29,126 bases of DNA, taken from contig CAMLEF010000013.1 in NCBI GenBank assembly GCA_946478675.1, positions 1 through 29,126 of the forward strand, given 5' to 3'. Both the position numbers and the translations under genes were made by a program. Of this stretch, positions 6,577 through 13,685 are shown piece by piece. This DNA is from an uncultured Flavobacteriales bacterium (GTDB lineage Bacteria; Bacteroidota; Bacteroidia; Palsa-965). Numbering within the stretch: position 1 is the first letter of the stretch; each line of letters begins with the position of its first letter. The notes beneath the pieces were generated by a model, which searched no databases, was not told the DNA's origin, and was given only the letters and a program-made list of their open reading frames with translations.

Positions 6577-8436
6577 TTATTCCTCAGACGATCCTTCCTG
6601 TAGTTTCATTTCATTCTTCCCCACCACCCCATTCTCCTGCGGATGAAAATAATCCCACACCAGTTTCGCTTTCGCCTTCCCTACTTCCGCCGCTAATTCC
6701 GCTTCCGATTTTTCCCGGATCTGCTTCACCGAGCCGAACGCTCGTAACAACTTCGTCGAGGTAGAATCGCTGATGCCTTTGATGTCCGACAGCTCCGTTT
6801 TGATCGTTCCTTTGCTGCGGCGCTTGCGGTGATGCGTGATGCCGAAACGGTGCGCTTCATCGCGGATCTGCTGGATGATTTTCAGCGTCTCGGATTTTTT
6901 ATCAAGATACAGCGGCACGGGATCGTCGGGGTAATAAATTTCCTCGAGGCGTTTCGCAATGCCGATCACCGCTACTTTTCCGCGAAGGCCCAATTTTTCC
7001 AGGCTCGTCATCGCTGCTGAAAGCTGTCCTTTTCCGCCGTCGATCACGATGAGCTGCGGCATCGGCTCGTTCTCTTCCTGCACACGTTTGTAACGGCGAT
7101 AGATGACTTCTTCCATCGTCGCGAAATCGTCGGGGCCTTCTACGGTTTTTACGTTGAAGTGACGGTAATCGCGTTTGCTCGGGCGCGCGTCTTTGAAAAC
7201 GGTCATCGCGGAAACTGCGTAATCGCCGTGGAAGTTCGAGTTATCGAAACATTCGATGTGGCGCGGCTCTTCGGTGAGACGAAGATCTTTCTGCATCGTG
7301 GCGAGAATGCGTTTCGTGTGCCGCTCCGGATCGACGAGGCTTTCCTGGCGCTCGCGGTCTTTGCGGTAATACATCACGTTGCGCAGCGACAATTCCAGCA
7401 GCTGCTTTTTATCGCCGCGCTGCGGAACGGTGTAGGTGACGCCCGGCAATTGCACGCCCGGCACAAACGGCACGATGAGCTCCGTCGCGTTGCTGTTGAA
7501 ACGCTCGCGCAATTCAACGATGGCCAATTCGAGCAGCTCTTCATCGGTTTCTTCGACGCGCTTTTTCATCTCGATCGTATGCCCCTGCACAATGGCGCCG
7601 TCAATCACCTTGAAGAAGTTGACGTAAGCCGCGCGCTCATCCGAAAGCAGCGAGTAAACGTCGACATTCGTGATGGAGCTGCTGACGACGGTCGATTTCG
7701 CCTGGTAATTCTCGAGCGTTTCGATCTGTTCTTTCACGTCGTGCGCTTTCTCGAACTGCATCTCGATCGAATACTGCTGCATCAATTCTTTCAACTTGCG
7801 GATCACCGAGCTCACGTTGCCTTTGATGATGCTGCGGATGTGGCTGATGTTCTCGTTGTATTCGGCTTCCGACTGCAGGTCTTCGCAGGGGCCTTTGCAA
7901 TTGCCGATGTGATACTCGAGACAGACTTTGAATTTCCGCGCGAGAATATTCTGCTCGCTCAGCACGAGGCGGCAGCTGCGCAGCGGGTACATCTTCTTCA
8001 CGAGATCGAGCACCGTGTGCATCACGCGGCCGGAAGCATACGGGCCGTAATACGTGGAACCGTCCTTGATCACTTTGCGCGTGTGGTAGATGCGCGGAAA
8101 ACGCTCATTGGTGATGACGATCCACGGATATGTTTTGTCGTCCTTGAGCAGGATGTTGTAGCGCGGCTGGTGCTTTTTGATCAGGCTGTTCTCCAGCAGC
8201 AGCGCATCGAGCTCCGTGTCGACGACGAGGTATTTGATATCGGCAATGCGGCGGACGAGGATGTTCGTCTTGGCGCTGTCGTGATATTCTTTCGAGAAAT
8301 ACGACGAAACACGCTTCTTCAGGTTCTTGGCTTTGCCCACGTAAATGAGCTTCCCCGTATCATCGAAATACTGGTACACCCCGGGATTATCGGGAAGTGT
8401 TTTCAGGATGAGCTGTAAATGTTCGGGGGTGGCCAT
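6577..8436 (-). CDS. uvrC: UvrABC excinuclease subunit C
   Basis: The product has 619 residues, the standard UvrC length. It makes both incisions around DNA lesions in nucleotide excision repair. The N-terminal GIY-YIG nuclease (about 16-95) has NPGVYQYF and IYVGKAKNLKKRVSSYF. A Cys cluster follows (CLEYHIGNCKGPC). The UvrB-binding UVR motif is around 210-245 (QQYSIEMQFEKAHDVKEQIE). The RNase H-like C-terminal nuclease has the acidic motifs IECFDNSNFHGDYAV and VIDGGKGQLSAA and the His-rich RFGITHHRKRR. Tandem helix-hairpin-helix motifs are at about 555-600 (IKGISDSTSTKLLRAFGSVKQI). A TATCTTTG element lies directly before the ATG, so the transcript may be almost leaderless. Assignment is firm. 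Confidence 0.97.
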   Translation of the reverse strand: MATPEHLQLILKTLPDNPGVYQYFDDTGKLIYVGKAKNLKKRVSSYFSKEYHDSAKTNILVRRIADIKYLVVDTELDALLLENSLIKKHQPRYNILLKDDKTYPWIVITNERFPRIYHTRKVIKDGSTYYGPYASGRVMHTVLDLVKKMYPLRSCRLVLSEQNILARKFKVCLEYHIGNCKGPCEDLQSEAEYNENISHIRSIIKGNVSSVIRKLKELMQQYSIEMQFEKAHDVKEQIETLENYQAKSTVVSSSITNVDVYSLLSDERAAYVNFFKVIDGAIVQGHTIEMKKRVEETDEELLELAIVELRERFNSNATELIVPFVPGVQLPGVTYTVPQRGDKKQLLELSLRNVMYYRKDRERQESLVDPERHTKRILATMQKDLRLTEEPRHIECFDNSNFHGDYAVSAMTVFKDARPSKRDYRHFNVKTVEGPDDFATMEEVIYRRYKRVQEENEPMPQLIVIDGGKGQLSAAMTSLEKLGLRGKVAVIGIAKRLEEIYYPDDPVPLYLDKKSETLKIIQQIRDEAHRFGITHHRKRRSKGTIKTELSDIKGISDSTSTKLLRAFGSVKQIREKSEAELAAEVGKAKAKLVWDYFHPQENGVVGKNEMKLQEGSSEE

Positions 8437-8444
8437 TGCGGCTA

Positions 8445-8452
8445 CAAAGATA
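8445..8452 (-). promoter_or_regulatory. -7 promoter element for uvrC
   Basis: The minus strand reads TATCTTTG, an exact TAnnTTTG match, ending only 8 nt before the uvrC ATG (8436). A transcript starting a few bases further on would have a leader of about 5 nt or less. Confidence 0.45.
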
Positions 8453-8470
8453 CGACGGGGAAGGTGGGGA

Positions 8471-8602
8471 ATTCGGAAATTCGGGCATTCGGTAATTCGG
8501 AAAAAAAGGTTCGTCCCTAGCTGCGGCGTCTCATTCTTCGATGCAAGGCCGACTTACCCACTTACCGAATTTCCGAATGACCGACTTACCGAATGACCGG
8601 GC
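8471..8602. repeat. Phased ATTCGG/CCGAAT inverted repeat array (locus 1)
   Basis: Left arm: four perfect ATTCGG units at 8471, 8479, 8487 and 8495, exactly 8 bases apart. Right arm: seven 8-base steps from 8549 to 8602 with CCGAAT at 8565, 8573 and 8589 and variants CCGACT, CCCACT and CCGGGC in the other steps. The arms are inverted relative to each other and separated by about 48 bases. The array fills the space between uvrC and the divergent stress-protein gene, and stops just before the promoter of the latter. Confidence 0.85.
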
Positions 8603-8623
8603 ACCGGGATTTCGTCAAATTTT

Positions 8624-8631
8624 TATCTTTG
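8624..8631 (+). promoter_or_regulatory. -7 promoter element for the universal stress protein gene
   Basis: TATCTTTG is an exact TAnnTTTG match, 30 nt before the ATG at 8662. The right arm of the ATTCGG/CCGAAT array ends 21 bases upstream, in the place where a -33 element would lie. Confidence 0.45.
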
Positions 8632-8661
8632 AACCTCTCACAAAAAACTACCCTGCCAGCC

Positions 8662-9501
8662 ATGTCTGATTCTGCCAACATCTTCCTCGTTCCCACTGAT
8701 TTTACGTCCGTTGCCGAATGCGCCCTCGATCACGCGATCGCGATGGCGAAGCAGGTGAACGGCGAAGTGGCATTGCTTCACGTCATTGCCAAAGACAAAG
8801 AGCGCGCGGCAGCACAGGCGAAACTCGACCGCATCGTTGCTGATGTGAAAAGCAAATACGGCATCACGGTGCAGACGGTCGTTAAGGAAGGCAACATTTT
8901 CGATGACATCGGCGGTGTGGCGGAAACGCTGGGCGCGAAGCTCATCTTCATGGGAACACACGGCGTAAAAGGCGTGCAGCATATCCTGGGCAGCTACGCG
9001 GTGAAAGTGATCACGAATTCCAACGTGCCGTTCATCGTGGTGCAAGAGCGAAACATCCGCGACGGCTACAAGCGCATCCTGCTGCCGATGGACCTCGCGA
9101 AAGAATCGAAGCAGAAGCTCGACCTCACGATCCGCATGGCCGGCTATTTCAAATCGAAAGTCTACATCTTCTCGCAGCACGAAACAGATCAATTCCTGAA
9201 GAACGCCATCGAGCGCAACACCGCTTATGCGCGCAACGAGATGCAGAAGAACGGCGTGGAATACGAAATGGAATCCGCTTCGCAGAAAGGCGATTTCGTG
9301 AAGCAGTTCCTCGATTACGCGAAAAAGATCGACGCGGATCTCATCGCCATCGTCAACTCGCAGGAGCGCGCCGTGCACGAATTGTTCAGCGGCACTTCCG
9401 AACGCGAAGTTATCACCAACATCCACCAGATCCCGACGATGATCGTCAATCCCGCCGCCATCACCGGCACGAAGATCGCGTTCTTCATTGCGGGGCAATA
9501 G
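8662..9501 (+). CDS. Double-domain universal stress protein (UspA family)
   Basis: The product has 279 residues from the ATG at 8662; a longer frame from 8593 would read through the repeat array and promoter. Two tandem Usp folds are present, about 1-140 and 145-279. The first has the opening strand IFLVPTDFTSVAECALDHAIAMA and the nucleotide-loop motif GTHGVKGVQHILGS before FIVV. The second starts YKRILLPMDLAKESKQKLDLTI but has lost the matching GxxG...GS loop; it ends SGTSEREVITNIHQIPTMIVNP. Usp proteins are cytoplasmic, often ATP-binding, and are induced by starvation, oxygen limitation or other stress. Here only the first domain appears able to bind nucleotide (inference). It is a single-gene unit divergent from uvrC. 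Confidence 0.9.
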   Translation: MSDSANIFLVPTDFTSVAECALDHAIAMAKQVNGEVALLHVIAKDKERAAAQAKLDRIVADVKSKYGITVQTVVKEGNIFDDIGGVAETLGAKLIFMGTHGVKGVQHILGSYAVKVITNSNVPFIVVQERNIRDGYKRILLPMDLAKESKQKLDLTIRMAGYFKSKVYIFSQHETDQFLKNAIERNTAYARNEMQKNGVEYEMESASQKGDFVKQFLDYAKKIDADLIAIVNSQERAVHELFSGTSEREVITNIHQIPTMIVNPAAITGTKIAFFIAGQ

Positions 9502-9555
9502 GGAGGGGTTCTCCGAAAAATCTTATTCACCAGCTTATTTCGGCGATTAGCGGAC

Positions 9556-9575
9556 AGTAATCAACGTTGATTACT
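9556..9575. repeat. Perfect 20-bp palindrome
   Basis: AGTAATCAACGTTGATTACT reads the same on both strands. It lies about 55 bases after the stress-protein stop, next to the GGTCGTCAG inverted repeat. It could be a dimeric protein site or part of a convergent transcript end. No T-tract adjoins it. Confidence 0.5.
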
Positions 9576-9584
9576 ATTGTCGCT

Positions 9585-9638
9585 CGGTCGTCAGTTTTCG
9601 GTCGTCATCTTCCAACAACGACCGACAACTGACAACCG
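9585..9638. repeat. GTCGTCAG/CTGACAAC inverted repeat (copy 1)
   Basis: A 21-base arm (9585-9605) and its inverted partner (9618-9638) agree at 19 of 21 positions, with a 12-base loop. The right arm GACCGACAACTGACAACCG closely matches the copy at 10533-10587, on the other side of the HD gene. Confidence 0.7.
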
Positions 9639-9708
9639 TCCGACCGTAACTATTCCATAGAACTGCAACGGCCTCCTTCATTTCCTGGAATTCGCCAGAA
9701 GAGCAGTA

Positions 9709-10293
9709 TTACTTTCCCATCCGCTGCCTGATCATCGCGATGTGCTGCTGCTTCACAGGTTCGCGCAATTGCAGCGCCGTGTCGGTGTAATAGCGGTGGC
9801 TCTCGAGGAAACGCTCCTGCAGCTCGGTCCAGTCTTTATCGTTGAACACCATGCCGTGCTCCGACCATTCGAGGCGCAGCTGATCGGAGATCGTTTCGTA
9901 TTGTTCTGTTCCGAGATAATCGAAATCCGCATCCTTGATGATCTTCTCCGCGAGATCGGAAGGCACACCATGAATAGCAGTCACCATGATGAGCCGCTGC
10001 ACCGTGGCGATCTGCGCAGGAGAATAGCCGAAGCCCGGCAACACTTCCCCGGCAATGCGCGCAGCGATTGGTTCGTTGACGGAATATTGTTCGATGAAGC
10101 CACAATCGTGGTAAACGGCGGCGGTGCGGATGAGCGTCAGCAGCTCGGGATCAGCAATCTTTTCCGAACGGGCCAGCGTTTCGGCCGCACGAAGGACGTA
10201 TTCGGTATGACCGTAATTGTGGTAGTGGCAGTTTGCCGGCAATTCTGCCCGGAGCCGGCGAAGGATGTGAGTCGATGCAGCTTCGTAATCCAT
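9709..10293 (-). CDS. HD-domain metal-dependent phosphohydrolase
   Basis: The product has 194 residues. It has the HD superfamily metal ligands in order: H29 in YHNYGHTEYV, the pair H62-D63 in AAVYHDCGF, H108 in TAIHG, and D121/D123 in KDADFDYLG. This is the compact layout of small Bacteroidota HD proteins with hydrolase activity on phosphate esters or nucleotides; the substrate is unknown. No signal peptide or membrane segment is visible, so it should be cytoplasmic. It stands alone on the minus strand, bounded by the two copies of the GTCGTCAG inverted repeat. The nine bases just before its ATG can pair with a segment about 70 bases further upstream (10373-10381), which could affect translation. 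Confidence 0.85.
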   Translation of the reverse strand: MDYEAASTHILRRLRAELPANCHYHNYGHTEYVLRAAETLARSEKIADPELLTLIRTAAVYHDCGFIEQYSVNEPIAARIAGEVLPGFGYSPAQIATVQRLIMVTAIHGVPSDLAEKIIKDADFDYLGTEQYETISDQLRLEWSEHGMVFNDKDWTELQERFLESHRYYTDTALQLREPVKQQHIAMIRQRMGK

Positions 10294-10463
10294 TCCGAGG
10301 GGGTGTTTACAAAGTTATGGCTTTTGCCCACCGGGAATTTCGAATCAAAGCGCCGGTTTGCCTGCGCCACGACCCCTCGGATGGAATCAGCCAAGCGTGG
10401 TATAACGCGTCGGCAAATGCGTTATTGTGCGCCTGGAAATATTTTTCAGGAAAAGATAAAAAA

Positions 10464-10507
10464 ATCCGCCGCTGTTATCAATCGTCGGCAAACGAACAGC
10501 GGCGGAT
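10464..10507 (-). terminator. Strong intrinsic terminator of the PorP-like gene
   Basis: A perfect 13-bp GC-rich stem (10464-10476 with 10495-10507) and an 18-nt loop. It is followed on the minus strand by a run of Ts (10463-10458). It lies 80 bases beyond the PorP-like stop and fits a rho-independent terminator for that gene. Confidence 0.85.
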
Positions 10508-10532
10508 ACACCCAACCAAAAACGATCATTCA

Positions 10533-10587
10533 GTTGTCAGTCGTCGGTTGACTGCAAAGACCGACGACTGACAACCGGCCAACCGTT
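10533..10587. repeat. GTTGTCAGTCGTCGG inverted repeat (copy 2)
   Basis: A perfect 15-bp stem (10533-10547 with 10561-10575) with a 13-nt loop, followed by CGGCCAACCG. The right arm and its continuation match the copy at 9585-9645. It begins within a dozen bases of the PorP-like stop and may also help to end or protect that transcript. Confidence 0.75.
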
Positions 10588-11552
10588 TACCAGCTCGGGC
10601 AGATACCGGGACGGTATTTTTTCTTCGGGGGCTTGCAGGAGAATTGCCATCCGAGGGAGATCTCGTGGGAACCGGCGGAAGCATTGGACAATTTGGAGAT
10701 TGTCACGTCGTAGCTGTAGCCGATGCGGGCGGCGCCGGCTTCTACACCGAGCAGCACGATGAACGCATCATTACCGCGATACCAGAGCCCGCCGACGATG
10801 CTGCCTTTCTTGACATACATGCCGAGGTTGAGCTGCTTGAAATCGCCCTGCTGCTGAAAAAGGATGTTAGGTGAAATGTAGGATTCATCCTGGTACGCGC
10901 CTTTCGACAACGGGATAATTCCACCGGCGTGCAGCGTATATTTTCTCGGCAGCGGGCTGTTGCCTCCCATCAGCGATTCGTTCTGCTCGAAGATGTGATG
11001 CACAGCAGCACCGGCGTAGAAATGATCGGAGTTGAACACGATGCCGGCAGCCATATCGAAGTTACCGACACGTTGTACGCCCGGCGTTTCGCTGGTGGTG
11101 TAAATATTGCCGTATTTCGGATCGATCATATCGCCGAAGGTGAGCTTGCTCCAGTTGATGGCCTTTTGCCAATAACCGATCTGCAAGGCAGCGCTGATGG
11201 AGCTGCGCGGGCCTACTTTCACATAAGGCGCGTAAATAAACCCGATTCCGGTAGTGTTCAGCGTTCCCTGTCCCGCGCGATCGTTCATGATCATCAGTCC
11301 GACGCCGCCATGCACTTTGTAAGCGAGGCGGTCAACGGAAGCGCCAATCGTAGAGTAAGTGCCGTAGATGCCGGGCCATTGCATGCGGTAGCTGAGGTTC
11401 ACCCGCGGACAAATGCGGTTTCCTGCCAGCGCCGGGTTGAGATAAAGCGGGTTCGCATAAAACTGCGTGAACTCGGGGTCTTGCGCCTGCGCGGAGAATG
11501 CGGCCAGCAACGGCAGCAGCAGGAGGAGGAGTTTTTTGTAACGGTTTCCCAT
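10587..11552 (-). CDS. PorP/SprF-family type IX secretion membrane protein
   Basis: The product has 321 residues with a cleavable signal peptide (about 1-23, ending AQAQ). The mature start DPEFTQFYANPLYLNPALAG is the signature of the PorP/SprF family. The rest is a run of amphipathic strands typical of an outer-membrane barrel: YSTIGASVDRL, GGVGLMIMNDRAG, ALQIGYWQKAINWSKLTFGD, and a C-terminal strand SHEISLGWQF. PorP/SprF proteins work with the type IX secretion machinery and gliding adhesins in Bacteroidota; many genomes carry several copies for particular cargo. Residues 137-155 (around FGDMIDPKYGNIY) are repeated almost unchanged in the neighbouring anti-sigma-like protein. The gene has its own terminator, and another terminator separates it from the sigma/anti-sigma pair upstream. 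No PorP partner or cargo with a CTD is visible in this window. Confidence 0.9.
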   Translation of the reverse strand: MGNRYKKLLLLLLPLLAAFSAQAQDPEFTQFYANPLYLNPALAGNRICPRVNLSYRMQWPGIYGTYSTIGASVDRLAYKVHGGVGLMIMNDRAGQGTLNTTGIGFIYAPYVKVGPRSSISAALQIGYWQKAINWSKLTFGDMIDPKYGNIYTTSETPGVQRVGNFDMAAGIVFNSDHFYAGAAVHHIFEQNESLMGGNSPLPRKYTLHAGGIIPLSKGAYQDESYISPNILFQQQGDFKQLNLGMYVKKGSIVGGLWYRGNDAFIVLLGVEAGAARIGYSYDVTISKLSNASAGSHEISLGWQFSCKPPKKKYRPGICPSW

Positions 11553-11669
11553 GTGTGCGTGGTTTTAGAAGTGATGCCGTAAATAAGACGCCACGGTGTA
11601 CAATGGTTGCCTGTGAAATGCGGAATTATTGAGGAAAGGCGGGCATTCCGCGGGGGAGTAACGCGGGAA

Positions 11670-11702
11670 ACCACTTAAGACACTTAAGTGCACTTAAGCG
11701 CG
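11670..11702. repeat. CACTTAAG intergenic repeat (copy 2) with palindrome
   Basis: Three CACTTAAG units (11672, 11681, 11691). The last two overlap a perfect 16-bp palindrome CTTAAGTGCACTTAAG (11683-11698). The first block and the trailing TAAGCGCGCA match the copy at 1498-1550. Confidence 0.6.
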
Positions 11703-11776
11703 CATCCCCCGTACAAAACCACATAGACACAGTGAAACACATAGCCCGGGCTATAAATACCCGCACCTTCGCAACC

Positions 11777-11813
11777 CGCAACTCCGAAACACGCAACTCC
11801 GAAACACGCAACT
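11777..11813. repeat. 15-bp minisatellite, GTTGCGTG family
   Basis: Two full tandem units of CGCAACTCCGAAACA and a third partial unit. On the other strand the unit reads GTTGCGTGTTTCGGA, clearly related to the 14-bp unit GGTTGCGTGGTGCG at 20323-20359. The rest of the 347-base gap between the PorP-like and anti-sigma genes holds the CACTTAAG repeat and the anti-sigma terminator. Confidence 0.6.
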
Positions 11814-11829
11814 TTCCCCCATAAAAAAA

Positions 11830-11853
11830 ACCCCGTCGAGTGGGCGGCGGGGT
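11830..11853 (-). terminator. Intrinsic terminator of the sigma/anti-sigma unit
   Basis: A 9-bp stem with one G-T pair (11830-11838 with 11845-11853) and a 6-nt loop. It is followed on the minus strand by seven or more Ts (11829-11823). It lies about 47 bases after the anti-sigma stop at 11900. Confidence 0.8.
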
Positions 11854-11899
11854 AAAATGACAACGCTGGAGCGGTAGAGCCAGCGTTCGCCGTTAAGAT

Positions 11900-12619
11900 C
11901 TAGTCGCCGCCGGCCGGTGCGCCGGGACGTGCGAAGTTGTTCGTCGTGGTATCCGAGAAGAACGGCTTTTCTTTGGTTTCCGCATGCATCGAACCGGTCG
12001 TGTCGCGCTGAACGTCGAACTGCTTCACGTCGCCTTTACCATCAACCGTATAATACGGGCCGCCGGAGGTGCGCTTCACATGATCGAGGATCGCGGGATC
12101 TTCCTGGGTGTTGTAGATGAAACCTTTTTTCGGATCGATCTGGTCGCCGAAGAGCAGTTTCGCCTGTTTGCGTTTCTGCGTGGTGCTTCCGTTGTTCTGC
12201 GCCGCGTTATTGTCCGTGACGGCGAGCGCCTGCGATTGCATTTGCTGCGACTGCTGCTGCGAAATATCCGTCGGGGCAGCAGTAACGGCGTCGTTGTGTG
12301 TTACGACAACCGGCGTATTGCTGGCGATGGAGGTATTCTGCACCGGCGTCTCCGTTTTCGCTGCTTCCTGTTTCGGGGACGGACTGTTGCCGTTATGGGA
12401 AGCGAACGCATACCCGATCACGGAAAGCCCGGCCACACCGATCGCAATGAGCAGCGTATTCAGTGAAATTTTCCACTGAACGCGGGAGGTTTTGGGCAGC
12501 TGGTCCAGCGAACGGCTCATAGCGTCCCAGTCAGCTCCGTTGTACGGAGCCTCGTAGTCGCTCAGCCGGTCGTGTACCGCCCGGAAGAGTTTGTCATCGT
12601 GTAAATGTCCGTTCTCCAT
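11900..12619 (-). CDS. Probable membrane anti-sigma factor with a PorP-like tail motif
   Basis: The product has 239 residues. The cytoplasmic N-terminus (about 1-48) is acidic and helical with W31 and DWDAMSRSLDQLPK, a layout common in Bacteroidota anti-sigma-like proteins. One membrane helix follows at about 52-73. The periplasmic part has a long disordered Gln/Asn/Thr-rich linker (about 75-150), then a conserved-looking segment, residues 155-173, LLFGDQIDPKKGFIYNTQE. This matches 13 of 19 residues in the PorP-like neighbour. The ATG at 12619 overlaps the last 26 bases of the sigma gene, so translation is probably coupled, as usual for sigma/anti-sigma pairs. No classical zinc anti-sigma HxxxCxxC motif is present, so the anti-sigma role rests on layout and position. 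A sensing role for type IX secretion is a hypothesis. Confidence 0.65.
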   Translation of the reverse strand: MENGHLHDDKLFRAVHDRLSDYEAPYNGADWDAMSRSLDQLPKTSRVQWKISLNTLLIAIGVAGLSVIGYAFASHNGNSPSPKQEAAKTETPVQNTSIASNTPVVVTHNDAVTAAPTDISQQQSQQMQSQALAVTDNNAAQNNGSTTQKRKQAKLLFGDQIDPKKGFIYNTQEDPAILDHVKRTSGGPYYTVDGKGDVKQFDVQRDTTGSMHAETKEKPFFSDTTTNNFARPGAPAGGD

Positions 12620-13175
12620 TGGCGATTTTTACTTTGTTAAACAGGTTTTTCTTAAGCTGGAAGCGGGCCTTCGCCAGGTTGGATTTGGACGTTCCTTCGC
12701 TGATGTTGAGCTGTTCGGCGATCTCTTTATGCGAGAAATTTTCCATCACATAAAGGTTGAACACCGTCCGGTAAGCCGGGCTGAGCTGCTGAACCGCCGC
12801 GAGAATCTCTTCTTCCGACAAATTGTTCACCATATCGTCCTCTTCCGGTTCATCCGCGTGGTCCGGGACATCTCCTTCCCTTGCATACACTGTCGACACG
12901 ATCATATACTCATGCTTGTTGCGCCGAAGGTGATCCACCGCCGTATTCACCACGATCCTGCGGACCCAGCCCTCGAAAGAGCCTTTTCCCGCAAAATTCC
13001 GGACCGATGTAAATACCTTGATGAAACCTTCCTGTAGCATATCGCTGGCCTCGTCCCGGCTTTTGGCATAACGCAGGCAAACGCCCATCATTTTACCGTA
13101 AAACCGCTTGTAGAGCGCTTCCTGGCAGTTTCTATCCTGCCTGATGCAACCGGCGATTAGTTCGTGATCTGTCAT
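12594..13175 (-). CDS. ECF-type RNA polymerase sigma factor
   Basis: The product has 193 residues, normal for ECF sigma-70 factors. Region 2 (about 12-85) has EALYKRFYGKMMGVCLRYAKSRDEASDMLQEGFIKVF, then GKGSFEGWVRRIVVNTAVDHLRR. After an acidic linker (DHADEPEEDD), region 4 (about 125-180) has LSPAYRTVFNLYVMENFSHKEIAEQLNISEGTSKSNLAKAR, the -35-binding helix-turn-helix. It is followed by an overlapping gene for a single-pass membrane protein, the usual anti-sigma partner. A PorP/SprF gene lies next in the same direction. In Porphyromonas gingivalis the ECF factor SigP controls type IX secretion genes (established), so control of the neighbouring PorP-like gene is plausible here but unproven. 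The start at 13175 gives full region 2. Confidence 0.92.
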   Translation of the reverse strand: MTDHELIAGCIRQDRNCQEALYKRFYGKMMGVCLRYAKSRDEASDMLQEGFIKVFTSVRNFAGKGSFEGWVRRIVVNTAVDHLRRNKHEYMIVSTVYAREGDVPDHADEPEEDDMVNNLSEEEILAAVQQLSPAYRTVFNLYVMENFSHKEIAEQLNISEGTSKSNLAKARFQLKKNLFNKVKIANGERTFTR

Positions 13176-13457
13176 AATGCGGCAAGGTGTCCGCTTGCTT
13201 GTACGACAAAGAGACGTGAAAAGGTTATAGCGGTTGCCGGGAAAACGTAAAAAAAGCGTGAAGATTGTCTTAAATGGGAGGGAAGATTAATAGCAAAAGG
13301 CCTAGATGAATCTTTTTTATTTCTCTATAAGTTAGGGACGTACAATGCTTTTCTCAAAAAGTTTTTCTGATATGCCGCTATTTCTATTTAACTGCAAATC
13401 AATCAATTGAGTTGGAAATTGTCGCTGCAATTCTTAACTTGCAACAAATCAACCCAC

Positions 13458-13685
13458 ATGAACAAACTAGCCGCTGAAGAAAAGGCATTAAACCATCGAT
13501 ACATGGAAGGCAAACATTATCGATTCCTCAATCACAACTTGAATGTTGATTGCATTGAAGTGCGCCAAATAGTCAATGACAAATACGACGCTTTTTGCGT
13601 TGATATCAATGGGAATGTTTACCCTGTAGACGTTATAGCGTATTTGATTCGATTTTATTGCAATCCTAGCAGGCCGAGGCACTGA
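13458..13685 (+). CDS. Small hypothetical protein in an AT-rich patch
   Basis: The product has 75 residues from the ATG at 13458; a longer frame from 13407 is open but its start lies in AT-rich DNA with no support. I do not recognise a family. The sequence is soluble-looking (MNKLAAEEKALNHRYMEGKHYRFLNHN...), with no membrane helix or signal peptide. It contains VDINGNVYPVDVIAYLI, which suggests a small beta-rich fold. Base composition over about 13210-13670 is clearly more AT-rich than the flanking genes, which points to foreign or fast-changing DNA. The last 31 bases overlap the 3' end of rnc on the other strand. It may be a real recent acquisition or a chance frame. Confidence 0.45.
   Translation: MNKLAAEEKALNHRYMEGKHYRFLNHNLNVDCIEVRQIVNDKYDAFCVDINGNVYPVDVIAYLIRFYCNPSRPRH

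Noticed and set aside
7159..8418. 419-codon + strand frame inside uvrC
   Set aside because: Antisense shadow of uvrC with no family features.
8471..8602. Possible CRISPR array from the regular ATTCGG/CCGAAT units
   Set aside because: Units are 6 bases at 8-base steps with opposite arms; there are no 20-40-base repeats or unique spacers and no cas genes.
9556..9575. Attachment site or insertion-sequence end at the 20-bp palindrome
   Set aside because: No integrase or transposase, and no second copy seen in the window.
13407..13457. Longer start for the small AT-rich ORF
   Set aside because: The extra 17 codons add nothing recognisable, and the ATG at 13458 is the simpler start.
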